This document shows, piece after piece, positions 10,664 through 21,700 of a stretch of DNA of 64,000 nt. Every line of letters starts with the position of its first letter. Within the stretch, counting starts at the first letter, position 1. Source of the stretch: Fragilariopsis cylindrus CCMP1102 (lineage: Eukaryota > Bacillariophyta > Bacillariophyceae > Bacillariales > Bacillariaceae); assembly GCA_900095095.1 (NCBI GenBank), contig FMBT01000321.1:1-64000 (forward strand), in the 5' to 3' direction. The notes under the pieces are model-generated. The model ran no database searches. It was given only the letters and a program-made list of their open reading frames with translations, and had not been told where the DNA came from. A program made the position numbers and the translations under genes.

Positions 10664-11093
10664 AGCAGAATTGGTTGGAGTTGATGATGCCATGAATTTT
10701 ATTGAATGGATTCAATTATTCGTTGGTCAACAACTCAAGTCAATCAATCCGGATTCAATCCTTAATAAGATTGGTTCGGATGTTGTCATTCAACAAGACA
10801 ACACAAGCACAATACAGCTCGAGAACAATGGACAAGCGTCTAGTACCAAGAGAACTAGGCACATAAATATCAGATACTTCTATGTGACAAGCAAGATCAA
10901 AGAAGGAAGCATTCGTGTGATATATCATCCCACGAAGGAAATGGTATCGGATTATTTGACTAAGCCATTGCAGGGGAGTCTGTTTAGAACTCATCGTAAC
11001 TCCCTCATGGGGCACGATGAGGATTCGATAGCACTTTGTAATAAAGAATACAATGATGCTAAGGCAGCTGCTGCCAAGGACCTTTCTAATTGA
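10617..11093 (+). CDS. pol: Copia-1 RNase H C-terminal part, frame-shifted (158 aa)
   Basis: It holds the remaining RNase H motifs of a Ty1/Copia Pol: KSSTEAELVGVDDAMNFIEW, the Asp in VIQQDNTSTIQLENNG, and RTRHINIRYFYV followed by the family's SDYLTKPLQG tail. Its first codons overlap the end of the preceding frame by 47 bp. The motif order shows that both frames once formed one domain. Confidence 0.82.
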   Translation: MPMSLKQKINTKSSTEAELVGVDDAMNFIEWIQLFVGQQLKSINPDSILNKIGSDVVIQQDNTSTIQLENNGQASSTKRTRHINIRYFYVTSKIKEGSIRVIYHPTKEMVSDYLTKPLQGSLFRTHRNSLMGHDEDSIALCNKEYNDAKAAAAKDLSN

Positions 11094-11156
11094 ATGGAAG
11101 GGACATATTCATTACATTCGCATCGATGCTAACACATCAATTCAAATGTAGGAGTG

Positions 11157-11541
11157 TGTTGGGGATTCAATTATTACGAGTCCCGTGTATGTAAGGTTTT
11201 CACAACAGTCATTGTGTCATGAACGTCATGACATCTGTGCATGTTGTTTCCTTACAATAAATATATATATGCTGCGCATTATCGTGTGGTTGACAATTGA
11301 AGAGAAAAGATGTGTCGTATTTACATTGCGTTAATGTAAGCACCTCCATCGGTACCTCGGATTGTCAATCAATGTTGGTCATTATTTATTATAGAACTTA
11401 TGCAATAGGTAAATAATAACAACAAGTTAATAAGCTAGCCATACATAGTATTCAAACCTATATATCATCCTAGTATCTTCAAGCATTACGTAATAAGCAA
11501 CATACCAATAACCACGGCGTTGCGATTACTGTATTTCAACA
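11157..11541 (+). repeat. Copia-1 right LTR (385 bp)
   Basis: Direct repeat of 3733-4117 with a single visible difference (T at 11353). It is followed by CTGGG (11542-11546). A purine tract TAGGAGTG lies immediately upstream. Confidence 0.96.
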
Positions 11542-11716
11542 CTGGGACTGATTCAGTCTTTAGTCATGAGTAACAACTCGTGATTAAAGTGTTCACGAGT
11601 AACTACCAGTGGCAATAAGCATTACAACGCTAATAGCTCACAATTACATTCTATTGCAATATCAAGTCCTATCTATCTATCTATCCTATACAAATAGTCT
11701 AGAAGTAGGCATGGCA
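11542..11716 (+). repeat. Right piece of the old Gypsy-type LTR hosting Copia-1
   Basis: The stretch ends with AGTAGGCATGGCA, like the LTR of the Gypsy element (ends TCTAGGGCATGGCA at 53484). It is followed by the same 13-bp palindromic word TGATTTTAAAATC (11717-11729, compare 53485-53497). This marks it as a 5' LTR of a related Gypsy element with only a short piece of internal sequence behind it. Confidence 0.7.
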
Positions 11717-11721
11717 TGATT

Positions 11722-12129
11722 TTAAAATCCGCCAAGCTGTTGAAAGAGCAAACTAAGGTTTGAGCATGAAGGTGCATGTTTCGCTACTAGTATGAAATCG
11801 CTTTCGATAGAAGTGCTTATACTCTTGTTGTTAACGCTAGGATGATAACAATGACTGATCGATATTTTAGGAACCTCACTAGGAATGAAACTTGGTTCGT
11901 CACTAGGATTAAAACTAGGAGCAGAGCTGGGTACACCACTCGGTGAAAGACTTGAAATGGAATTTGGAACAGCACTTGATGAAAGACTTGGAAGAGAACT
12001 TGGTGCAAAGATGTTGCTTGGTTGTTCCTGTGGGGAATTTGTAAGTTTCATCATAGGTAGTGATTCTATTGAATAGGTTCTTCTTCCTGTTCTTCTTCCT
12101 GCTGATAGATTTTCGTGCTCTTTCCTCAT
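11722..12129 (-). pseudogene. Fragment of a Pro-Ser repeat gene
   Basis: The minus strand reads a short array of the same repeat as the large locus upstream (PSSLPSLSSSAVPN, SGVPSSAPSFNPSDEPS) between about 12010 and 11870. Unrelated residues follow, and the frame ends inside the Gypsy leader. The array has no signal peptide or start of its own, and it lies between an LTR and an LTR relic. It looks like a stray piece of a Pro-Ser gene moved or cut off by retrotransposon insertion. It could instead be an extreme 3' exon, but no splice signals support that. Confidence 0.5.
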
Positions 12130-12530
12130 TTCCCCAAAAAGACTACTGCTGTTGTTCTACCAGGCTACTCACCTGTCTTGAACACAAGATCTTCCTTCCA
12201 ACAGATGGTGTCCTTTCTCTAAAAATCTCTACTAATATTGCTATTGCATTATAACGGTTGTTCACACACAAAAGGTTGCTATTAACACACTTGTTTATTT
12301 AGTCTATGATTATTACAATTCATCAACAATAAAAGAGATAGAGATGGTTCGTTTCAAGTACTCTGGTCTTTTCTTGTATTTTGGTATGGCAATAAACAGT
12401 AACTTTGTACACAACGATATTCATAACATCACTTCGCCTAATACATATATATTAGCGGTTCGGCGAACACTTCTCTTATTTGTGTAACGACTTCAACTGG
12501 TCATCAGTAATTAGAATACTACCTGACAAC
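12130..12530 (-). repeat. Diverged LTR relic related to the Copia-4 LTR
   Basis: Read on the minus strand, this stretch matches 52170-52500 in patches. Both have GAACCGCTAAT, GCGAAGTGA, TCTTTTATTGTTGA, and a run around CATAGACTAA and AACAAGTGTGTTAATA, then CCTGGTAGAAC, in the same order and spacing. It is therefore a diverged, inverted copy of the putative Copia-4 5' LTR just downstream of the giant gene's stop codon. No gene is visible in 12130-12596. Confidence 0.6.
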
Positions 12531-12596
12531 ATTTACTTTTACTAACATCAATGGGAACAAATTGTACATCTACATATCAGGAAGTACAGGAGGTTC

Positions 12597-15500
12597 TTAA
12601 GGAGGTGTGACACCGCAGAAGGTATCACAGTAGTCGATGCAGTTGGCAATGATGCAGTTGGCGAAACAGTTACCTGTAATACTTGGACCATCACTAGGTG
12701 CAAAACTTGCACTCAGAATACTTGGACCATCGCTAGGTGCAAAACTTGCACTCAGAATACTTGGACCATCACTAGGTGCAAAACTTGCACTCATAATACT
12801 TGGACCATCACTAGGTGCAAAACTTGCACTCAGAATACTTGGACCATCACTAGGTGCAAAACTTGCACTCAGAATACTTGGACCATCACTAGGTGCGCCA
12901 CTTACAATGGGACTTGGTTCTCCACTGGGGATTAGACTTGGTGCAGAACTTGCTGAGATAGATGGTGATGCGATTGGACCCAGAATACTTGGACCATCAC
13001 TAGGCAAACTGCTAGAAGTCTCACTGGGGATTGAACTTGGTGCTGTACTTGGTGCGCCACTCGGATCAAAACTAGGAGAATTCACTGTAATACTTGGACC
13101 ATCACTAGGTGCAAAACTTGCACTCAGAATACTTGGACCATCACTAGGTGCAAAACTTGCACTCAGAATACTTGGACCGTCACTAGGTGCGCCACTTACA
13201 ATGGGACTTGGTTCTCCACTGGCGATTAGACTTGGTGCAGAACTTGCTGAGATAGATGGTGATGCGATTGGACCCAGAATACTTGGAACATCACTAGGCA
13301 AACTGCTAGGAGTCTCACTGGGGATTGAACTTGGTGCTGTACTTGGTGCGCCACTTGGATCAATACTAGGAGAATTCACTGTAATACTTGGACCATCACT
13401 AGGTGCAAAACTTGCACTCAGAATACTTGGACCATCACTAGGTGAAACACTTGCATCCAGAATACTTGGACCATTACTAGGTGCGCCACTTACAATGGGA
13501 CTTGGATCTCCACGGGGGATTAGACTTGGTGCAGAACTTGCTGAGATAGATGGTGATGCGATTGGACTCAGAATACTTGGACCATCACTAGGCAAACTGC
13601 TAGAAGTCTCACTGGGGATTGAACTTGGTGCTGTACTTGGTGCGCCACTCGGATCAATACTAGGAGAATTCACTGTAATACTTGGACCATCACTAGGTGC
13701 AAAACTTGCACTCAGAATACTTGGACCATCACTAGGTGCAGAACTTGCACTCAGAATACTTGGACCATTACTAGGTGCTCCACTTACAATGGGACTTGGA
13801 TCTCCACGGGGATTAGACTTGGTGCAGAACTTGCTGAGATAGATGGTGATGCGATTGGACTCAGAATACTTGGACCATCACTAGGCAAACTGCTAGAAGT
13901 CTCACTGGGGATTGAACTTGGTGCTGTACTTGGTGCGCCACTAGGATCAAAACTAGGAGAATTCACTGTAATACTTGGACCATCACTAGGTGCAAAACTT
14001 GCACTCAGAATACTTGGACCATCACTAGGTGCAAAACTTGCACTCAGAATACTTGGACCATTACTAGGTGCGCCACTTACAATGGGACTTGGATCTCCAC
14101 TGGGGATTAGACTTGGTGCAGAACTTGCCGAGATAGATGGTGATGTGATTGGACTCAGAATACTTGGACCATCACTAGGCAAACTGCTAGGAGTCTCACT
14201 GGGGATTGAACTTGGTGCTGTACTTGGTGCGCCACTCGGATCAATACTAGGAGAATTCACTGTAATACTTGGACCATCACTAGGTGCAAAACTTGCACTC
14301 AGAATACTTGGACCATCACTAGGTGCAAAACTTGCACTCAGAATACTTGGACCATTACTAGGTGCGCCACTTACAATGGGACTTGGATCTCCACTGGCGA
14401 TTAGACTTGGTGCAGAACTTGCTGAGATAGATGGTGATGCGATTGGACCCAGAATACTTGGACCATCACTAGGCAAACTGCTAGAAGTCTCACTGGGGAT
14501 TGAACTTGGTGCTGTACTTGGTGCGCCACTCGGATCAATACTAGGAGAATTCACTGTAATACTTGGACCATCACTAGGTGCAAAACTTGCACTCAGAATA
14601 CTTGGACCATCACTAGGTGCAAACTTGCACTCAGAATACTTGGACCATTACTAGGTGCGCCACTTACAATGGGACTTGGATCTCCACTGGCGATTAGACT
14701 TGGTGCAGAACTTGCTGAGATAGATGGTGATGCGATTGGACTCAGAATACTTGGACCATCACTAGGCAAACTGCTAGAAGTCTCACTGGGGATTGAACTT
14801 GGTGCTGTACTTGGTGCGCCACTAGGATCAAAACTAGGAGAATTCACTGTAATACTTGGACCATCACTAGGTGCAAAACTTGCACTCAGAATACTTGGAC
14901 CATCACTAGGTGCAAAACTTGCACTCAGAATACTTGGACCATTACTAGGTGCGCCACTTACAATGGGACTTGGATCTCCACTGGCGATTAGACTTGGTGC
15001 AGAACTTGCTGAGATAGATGGTGATGCGATTGGACTCAGAATACTTGGACCATCACTAGGCAAACTGCTAGAAGTCTCACTGGGGATTGAACTTGGTGCG
15101 CCCACTAGGATCAATACTAGGAGAATTCACTGTAATACTTGGACCATCACTAGGTGCAAAACTTGCACTCAGAATACTTGGACCATCACTAGGTGAAAAC
15201 TTGCATCCAGAATACTTGGACCATTACTAGGTGCGCCACTTACAATGGGACTTGGATCTCCACTGGCGATTAGACTTGGTGCAGAACTTGCTGAGATAGA
15301 TGGTGATGCGATTGGACTCAGAATACTTGGACCATCACTAGGCAAACTGCTAGAAGTCTCACTGGGGATTGAACTTGGTGCTGTACTTGGTGCGCCACTC
15401 GGATCAATACTAGGAGAATTCACTGTAATACTTGGACCATCACTAGGTGCAAAACTTGCACTCAGAATACTTGGACCATCACTAGGTGCGCCACTTACAA

Positions 15501-15654
15501 TGGGACTTGGATCTCCACTGGCGATTAGACTTGGTGCAGAACTTGCTGAGATAGATGGTGATGCGATTGGACTCAGAATACTTGGACCATCACTAGGCAA
15601 ACTGCTAGAAGTCTCACTGGGGATTGAACTTGGTGCTGTACTTGGTGCGCCACT
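12597..15654 (-). CDS. Giant Pro-Ser protein, C-terminal array and Cys-rich tail
   Basis: About ten copies of a roughly 292-bp higher-order unit, each reading SASFAPSDGPSIL (13 aa) once to several times, then TVNSPS.DPSGAPSTAPSS and SPIASPSISASSAPS. Single-base frame changes fall near 15195, 15101, 14620 and 13808; each is a one-base difference from the matching position in neighbouring units. The Pro-Ser frame always resumes. The last coding segment (13673-12597) ends in a unique tail, NCFANCIIANCIDYCDTFC, with six Cys before TAA. A disulfide-rich C terminus fits a secreted protein that is cross-linked outside the cell. Confidence 0.65.
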
Positions 15655-16380
15655 GGATCAATACTAGGAGAATTCACTGTAATACTTGGACCATCACTAG
15701 GTGCAAAACTTGCACTCAGAATACTTGGACCATCACTAGGTGCAAAACTTGCACTCAGAATACTTGGACCATTACTAGGTGCGCCACTTACAATGGGACT
15801 TGGATCTCCACTGGCGATTAGACTTGGTGCAGAACTTGCTGAGATAGATGGTGATGCGATTGGACTCAGAATACTTGGACCATCACTAGGCAAACTGCTA
15901 GAAGTCTCACTGGGGATTGAACTTGGTGCTGTACTTGGTGCGCCACTCGGATCAAAACTAGGAGAATTCACTGTAATACTTGGACCATCACTAGGTGCAA
16001 AACTTGCACTCAGAATACTTGGACCATCACTAGGTGCAAAACTTGCACTCAGAATACTTGGACCATTACTAGGTGCGCCACTTACAATGGGACTTGGATC
16101 TCCACTGGCGATTAGACTTGGTGCAGAACTTGCTGAGATAGATGGTGATGCGATTGGACCCAGAATACTTGGACCATCACTAGGCAAACTGCTAGGAGTC
16201 TCACTGGGGATTGAACTTGGTGCTGTACTTGGTGCGCCACTCGGATCAAAACTAGGAGAATTCACTGTAAAACTTGGACCATCACTAGGTGCAAAACTTG
16301 CACTCAGAATACTTGGACCATCACTAGGTGCAAAACTTGCACTCAGAATACTTGGACCGTCACTAGGTGCGCCACTTACA
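12660..16380 (-). repeat. Higher-order tandem array, about 292-bp period
   Basis: The word GAATTCACTGTAA recurs at about 13080, 13375, 13670, 13960, 14255, 14550, 14840, 15125, 15418, 15668, 15966 and 16258, giving twelve units of roughly 290 bp (one shortened near 15101). Each unit holds one to several 39-bp subunits (CTTGGACCATCACTAGGTGC and continuation) plus a variable connector. Further units occur at about 17880, 21285, 21580 and 21830. Units differ by few substitutions, indicating recent expansion or homogenisation. Confidence 0.9.
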
Positions 16381-18764
16381 ATGGAACTTGGTGCGCGACT
16401 GGGATCAAAACTAGGAGAAGAGCTGGGAACACTACTTGGTGTAAGACTTGGAATGGAACTTGAAACACCACTTGGTGTAAGACTTGGCCCAAAACTAGGC
16501 AAAACACTAGGAACCTCACTTGGGACGGAACTTGGTGCGCCACTTGAGTCAAAACTAGGAGAAGAGCTGGGAACACCACTTAATGTAAGACTTGGAATGG
16601 AACTTGGAACATCACTTGGTGTAAGACTTGGCCCAAAACTTGGCAAACCACTAGGAACCTCACTTGGGATGGAACTTGGTGTGCCACTCGGATCAAAACT
16701 AGGAGAAGAGCTGGGTGCACTACTTGGTGAAAGACTTGGAATGGAACTTGGAAGAGTACTTGGTGTAAGACTTGGCCCAAAACTAGGCAAAATACTAGGA
16801 ACCTCACTTGGGATGGAACTTGGTGCGCCACTCGGATCAAAACTAGGAGCAGCGCTAGGTGCACCACTTGGTTTAAGACTTGGAATGGAACTTGGAACAG
16901 CACTTGGTGAAAGACTTGGAAGGGAACTTGGTGAAATGCTAATGCTTGGTTCTGCAGTTGCAGTAGGTACAGAACTAGGGATAGCACTGGTGCTGGGTGC
17001 ATTACTTAAGCTGGGTACATTACTTGGCAAACTGCTAGGAGTCTCACTTGGGATTGAACTTGGTGCGCCACTCGGATCAAGACTAGGAGAAGAGCTGGGA
17101 AGACCACTTGGTGTAACACTTGGAATGGAACTTGGAACACCACTTGGTGTCAGACTTGGGCCAAAACTAGGCAAACCACTAGGAACCTCACTTGGGATGG
17201 AACTTGGTGTAAGACTTGGCCCAAAACTAGGCAAAATACTAGGAACCTCACTTGGGATGGAACTTGGTGTAAGACTTGGCCCAAAACTAGGAAGTAAACT
17301 TGGAACACCACTTGGTGAAAGACTTGGAATGGAACTTGGAACAGCACTTGGTGTAAGACTTGGAATGGAACTTGGAACACCACTCGGTGTAAGACTTGGC
17401 CCAAAACTAGGCAAAACACTAGGAACCTCACTTGGGATGGAACTTGGTGCCCTGTTAGGTGCAAAACTTGCACTCAGAATACTTGGACCATCACTAGGTG
17501 AGCCACTTACAATTGGACTTGGTTCTCCACTGGCGATTAGACTTGGTGCAGAACTTGCTGAGATAGATGGTGATGCGATTGGACTCAGAATACTTGGACC
17601 ATCACTAGGCAAACTGCTAGAAGTCTCACTCAGAATACTTGGACCTTCACTAGGTGCAAAACTTGCACTCAGAATACTTGGACCATCACTAGGAGCGCCA
17701 CTTACAATGGGACTTGGATCTCCACTGGCAATTAGACTTGGTGCAGAACTTGCTGAGATAGATGGTGATGCGATTGGACTCAGAATACTTGGACCATCAC
17801 TAGGCAAACTGCTAGAAGTCTCACTAGGGATTGAACTTGGTGCTGCACTTGGTGCGCCACTCGGATCAAAACTAGGAGAATTCACTGTCATACTTGGACC
17901 ATCACTAGGTGCAAAACTTGCACTCAGAATACTTGGACCATCACTAGGTGCAAAACTTGCACTCAGAATACTTGGACCGTCACTAGGTGCGCCACTTACA
18001 ATGGAACTTGGTGCGCGACTGGGATCAAAACTAGGAGAAGAGCTGGGAACACTACTTGGTGTAAGACTTGGAATGGAACTTGAAACACCACTTGGTGTAA
18101 GACTTGGCCCAAAACTAGGCAAAACACTAGGAACCTCACTTGGGACGGAACTTGGTGCGCCACTTGAGTCAAAACTAGGAGAAGAGCTGGGAACACCACT
18201 TAATGTAAGACTTGGAATGGAACTTGGAACATCACTTGGTGTAAGACTTGGCCCAAAACTAGGCAAAGCACTAGGAACCTCACTTGGATTGGAACTTGGT
18301 GTGTCACTCGGATCAAAACTAGGAGAAGAGCTGGGAACACCACTTGGTGTAAGACTTGGAATGGAACTTGGAACAGCACTTGGTGTAAGACTTGGAATGG
18401 AACTTGGAACACCACTTGGTGTAAGACTTGGCCCAAAACTAGGCAAAGCACTAGGAACCTCACTTGGGATGGAACTAGGTGCGCCACTTGGATCAAAACT
18501 AGGAGCAGAGCTGGGTGCACCACTTGGTGTAAGACTTGGAATGAAACTTGGAACAGCACTTGGTGAAAGGCTTGGAATGGAACTTGGTGCAATGCTAATA
18601 CTTGGTTTTGCAGTTGCAGTAGGTACAGAACTAGGGACAGCACTGGTGCTGGGCGCATTACTTAAGCTAGGTACATTACTTGGCAAACTGCTAGGAGTCT
18701 CACTGGGAATTGAACTTGGTGCTGTACTTGGTGCGCCACTCGGATCAGAACTTGGTGTTAGACT
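15573..18764 (-). CDS. Giant Pro-Ser protein, second array, first part (about 1,037 aa open)
   Basis: This is an uninterrupted Pro-Ser frame that follows directly on the domain A' exon after the one-base change near 18765. It alternates two repeat styles: units around SGVPSSIPSLTPSAVPSS, and units around SASFAPSDGPSIL with SPIASPSISASSAPSLI. It contains no Cys and almost no Lys or aromatic residues apart from Phe. The frame is lost near 15655, where CACTGG replaces CACTCGG or CACTTGG. The antisense strand is also open here (LGxxLG frames), a by-product of the repeat codons. Confidence 0.7.
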   Translation of the reverse strand, partial: SLTPSSDPSGAPSTAPSSIPSETPSSLPSNVPSLSNAPSTSAVPSSVPTATAKPSISIAPSSIPSLSPSAVPSFIPSLTPSGAPSSAPSFDPSGAPSSIPSEVPSALPSFGPSLTPSGVPSSIPSLTPSAVPSSIPSLTPSGVPSSSPSFDPSDTPSSNPSEVPSALPSFGPSLTPSDVPSSIPSLTLSGVPSSSPSFDSSGAPSSVPSEVPSVLPSFGPSLTPSGVSSSIPSLTPSSVPSSSPSFDPSRAPSSIVSGAPSDGPSILSASFAPSDGPSILSASFAPSDGPSMTVNSPSFDPSGAPSAAPSSIPSETSSSLPSDGPSILSPIASPSISASSAPSLIASGDPSPIVSGAPSDGPSILSASFAPSEGPSILSETSSSLPSDGPSILSPIASPSISASSAPSLIASGEPSPIVSGSPSDGPSILSASFAPNRAPSSIPSEVPSVLPSFGPSLTPSGVPSSIPSLTPSAVPSSIPSLSPSGVPSLLPSFGPSLTPSSIPSEVPSILPSFGPSLTPSSIPSEVPSGLPSFGPSLTPSGVPSSIPSVTPSGLPSSSPSLDPSGAPSSIPSETPSSLPSNVPSLSNAPSTSAIPSSVPTATAEPSISISPSSLPSLSPSAVPSSIPSLKPSGAPSAAPSFDPSGAPSSIPSEVPSILPSFGPSLTPSTLPSSIPSLSPSSAPSSSPSFDPSGTPSSIPSEVPSGLPSFGPSLTPSDVPSSIPSLTLSGVPSSSPSFDSSGAPSSVPSEVPSVLPSFGPSLTPSGVSSSIPSLTPSSVPSSSPSFDPSRAPSSIVSGAPSDGPSILSASFAPSDGPSILSASFAPSDGPSFTVNSPSFDPSGAPSTAPSSIPSETPSSLPSDGPSILGPIASPSISASSAPSLIASGDPSPIVSGAPSNGPSILSASFAPSDGPSILSASFAPSDGPSITVNSPSFDPSGAPSTAPSSIPSETSSSLPSDGPSILSPIASPSISASSAPSLIASGDPSPIVSGAPSNGPSILSASFAPSDGPSILSASFAPSDGPSITVNSPSIDPVAHQVQHQVQSPVRLLAVCLVMVQVF

Positions 18765-21700
18765 GGCCTTGAGCTTGGAACAGCACTGGGTAAACGACTT
18801 GGCTCAGAACTTGGTGTAAGACTTGGCCTTGAGCTTGGAACAGCACTTGGTGAACGACTTGGTTTAGAACTTGGTGTAAGACTGGGCCTTGAGCTTGGAA
18901 CACTACTGGGTGAACGACTTGGCTCAGAACTGGGTGTAAGACTGGGCCTTGAGCTTGGAACAGCACTGGGTGAACGGCTTGGTTCAGAACTTGGTGTAAG
19001 ACTGGGCCTCGAACTTGGAACAACACTGGGTGAACGACTTGGCTCAGAACTTGGTGTAAGACTGGGCCTCGAACTTGGAACAACACTGGGTGAACGACTT
19101 GGCTCAGAACTTGGTGTAAGACTGGGCCTCGAACTTGGAACAGCACTGGGTGAATGACTTGGCTCAACACTTGGATTCGAACTTGGTGCAATTGATACGC
19201 TTGGACCTGAACTTGGTTCAGAACTAGGCTCTTCACTAGGAGGCAAAATTACCGTAGCTTCTATCCCTGAAGTATCCTTTAAAACTGTGGAATAAGTGTC
19301 TACCAAGATTGCGTTTTCATTTTCTGTTGCTGCTAATGCAGTGTTAAAGCCTGTTGAAGGTGAAGCAGTGAAGCTACATAGTACAGAATAACAATTAGAA
19401 TTTGTTGTACCAGTTTCTGCTACAATATCATCACAGGTTGTCTCTGTTGCAGTACATTCAGTAAGAATTTCTTTAGCAAGGCGTCTGCCTGCAGGTGAGT
19501 TTGTTGAGAGACCAGCAATTGCTTTTGATGTATCAGTAGCACCTATAAGAACAAAGAACAAGCGAAAATTGGTTAAAAATAGTTAATGATGAAAAAAAAG
19601 ACAGTGTTTGGGGGGAAAAGTAAAAGGTTTTGGCTTACCTTGTGCAACTTCCGCAGAGGTAACAGTCGAACCTATAGGAACAAAGAACAAGTGAAATTGG
19701 TTAGAAATAGATGATGATGGAAAAAAAAGACAGTGTTTGGGGGGGAAAGTAAAGGGTTTTGGCTTACCTTTTGCAGCAACCACTGCTCCATAAAAACTGA
19801 CAGGTGTGATAGTTGGAACATTTGAGGGCATCGAACTTGGTTCAAGACTTGGAGCAACACTTGGCAATGAACTTGGTGTGAGACTGGGACTAGAACTGGG
19901 CACATTACTTGGAAGAGAGGAAGGTTCCAAACTTGGTGAATGACTTGGCATAAAGCTGGGTCTCAAACTAGGTAAACCACTCGGATCAAGTGAAGGAGGA
20001 GAAGATGGAGACACGCTTGGAACATCACTTGGTGCAGAACTTGGTGATTGACTAGGCTTAAGACTTGGACCAAAACTAGGCAAACCACTAGGAACCTCAC
20101 TTGGGATCGAACTTGGTGTGCCACTCGGATCTAAACTAGGAGAAGAGCTGGGAACACCACTTGGTGTAAGACTTGGCCCAAAACTAGGCAAACCACTAGG
20201 AGCCTCACTTGGGATGGAACTTGGTGCATTACTTGGATCAAAACTAGGAGCAGCGCTAGGTGCACCACTTGGTTTAAGACTTGGAATGGAACTTGGAACA
20301 TCACTAGGTGAAAAACTTGGAAGGGAACTTGGTGAAATGCTAATGCTTGGTTCTGCAGTTGCAGTAGGTACAGAACTAGGAATAGCACTGGTGCTGGGTG
20401 CATTACTTAAGCTAGGTACATTACTTGGCAAACTGCTAGGAGTCTCACTTGGGATTGAACTTGGTGCACCACTCGGATCAAGACTAGGAGAAGAGCTGGG
20501 AAGACCACTTGGTGTAACACTTGGAATGGAACTTGGAACACCACTTGGTGTCAGACTTGGGCCAAAACTAGGCAAACCACTAGGAACCTCACTTGGGATG
20601 GAACTTGGTGTAAGACTTGGCCCAAAACTAGGCAAAATACTAGGAACCTCACTTGGGATGGAACTTGGTGTAAGACTTGGCCCAAAACTAGGAAGTGAAC
20701 TTGGAACACCACTTGGTGAAAGACTTGGAATAGAACTTGGAACAGCACTTGGTGTAAGACTTGGAATGGAACTTGGAACACCACTTGGTGTAAGACTTGG
20801 CCCAAAACTAGGCAAAACACTAGGAACCTCACTTGGGATGGAACTTGGTGCGCTGTTAGGTGCAAAACTTGCACTCAGAATACTTGGACCATCACTAGGT
20901 GAGCCACTTACAATTGGACTTGGTTCTCCACTGGCGATTAGACTTGGTGCAGAACTTGCTGAGATAGATGGTGATGCGATTGGACTCAGAATACTTGGAC
21001 CATCACTAGGCAAACTGCTAGAAGTATCACTCAGAATACTTGGACCATCACTAGGTGCAAAACTTGCACTCAGAATACTTGGACCATCACTAGGTGCGCC
21101 ACTTACAATGGGACTTGGATCTCCACTGGGGATTAGACTTGGTGCAGAACTTGCTGAGATAGATGGTGATGCGATTGGACTCAGAATACTTGGACCATCA
21201 CTAGGCAAACTGCTAGGAGTCTCACTGGGGGTTGAACTTGGTGCTGTACTTGGTGCGCCACTCGGATCAATACTAGGAGAATTCACTGTAATACTTGGAC
21301 CATCACTAGGTGCAAAACTTGCACTCAGAATACTTGGACCATCACTAGGTGCAAAACTTGCACTCAGAATACTTGGACCATTACTAGGTGCGCCACTTAC
21401 AGAGGGACTTGGTTCTTCACTGGGGATTAGACTTGGTGCAGAACTTGCCGAGATAGATGGTGATGTGATTGGACTCAGAATACTTGGACCATCACTAGGC
21501 AAACTGCTAGGAGTCTCACTGGGGATTGAACTTGGTGCTGTACTTGGTGCGCCACTCGGATCAATACTAGGAGAATTCACTGTAATACTTGGACCATCAC
21601 TAGGTGCAAAACTTGCACTCAGAATACTTGGACCGTCACTAGGTGCGCCACTTACAATGGGACTTGGTTCTCCACTGGGGATTAGACTTGGTGCAGAACT

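Larger units (their letters stand above)
3733..11541 (+). mobile_element. Copia-1: Ty1/Copia LTR retrotransposon (CoDi-like), nested in a Gypsy-type LTR
   Basis: The two 385-bp LTRs (3733-4117, 11157-11541) begin TGTTG and end CAACA. They are flanked by the 5-bp duplication CTGGG (3728-3732, 11542-11546) and differ at only one aligned position that I could find (C3929 versus T11353). The interior encodes gag, then protease-integrase, reverse transcriptase and RNase H in the Copia order. The pol reading frame has an in-frame TAA at 8735-8737 and a one-base shift near 10622. No tRNA-like primer site (TGG...) follows the left LTR. A purine-rich tract, TAGGAGTG (11149-11156), precedes the right LTR. 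The young LTRs imply recent insertion. Confidence 0.95.

Noticed and set aside
15793-18819. 1,008-codon plus-strand frame rich in LGxxLG, and similar frames at 12637, 20118, 22197 and 24039
   Set aside because: Antisense shadow of the Pro-Ser array; the minus strand has the signal peptide, Cys modules, introns and a unique C terminus.
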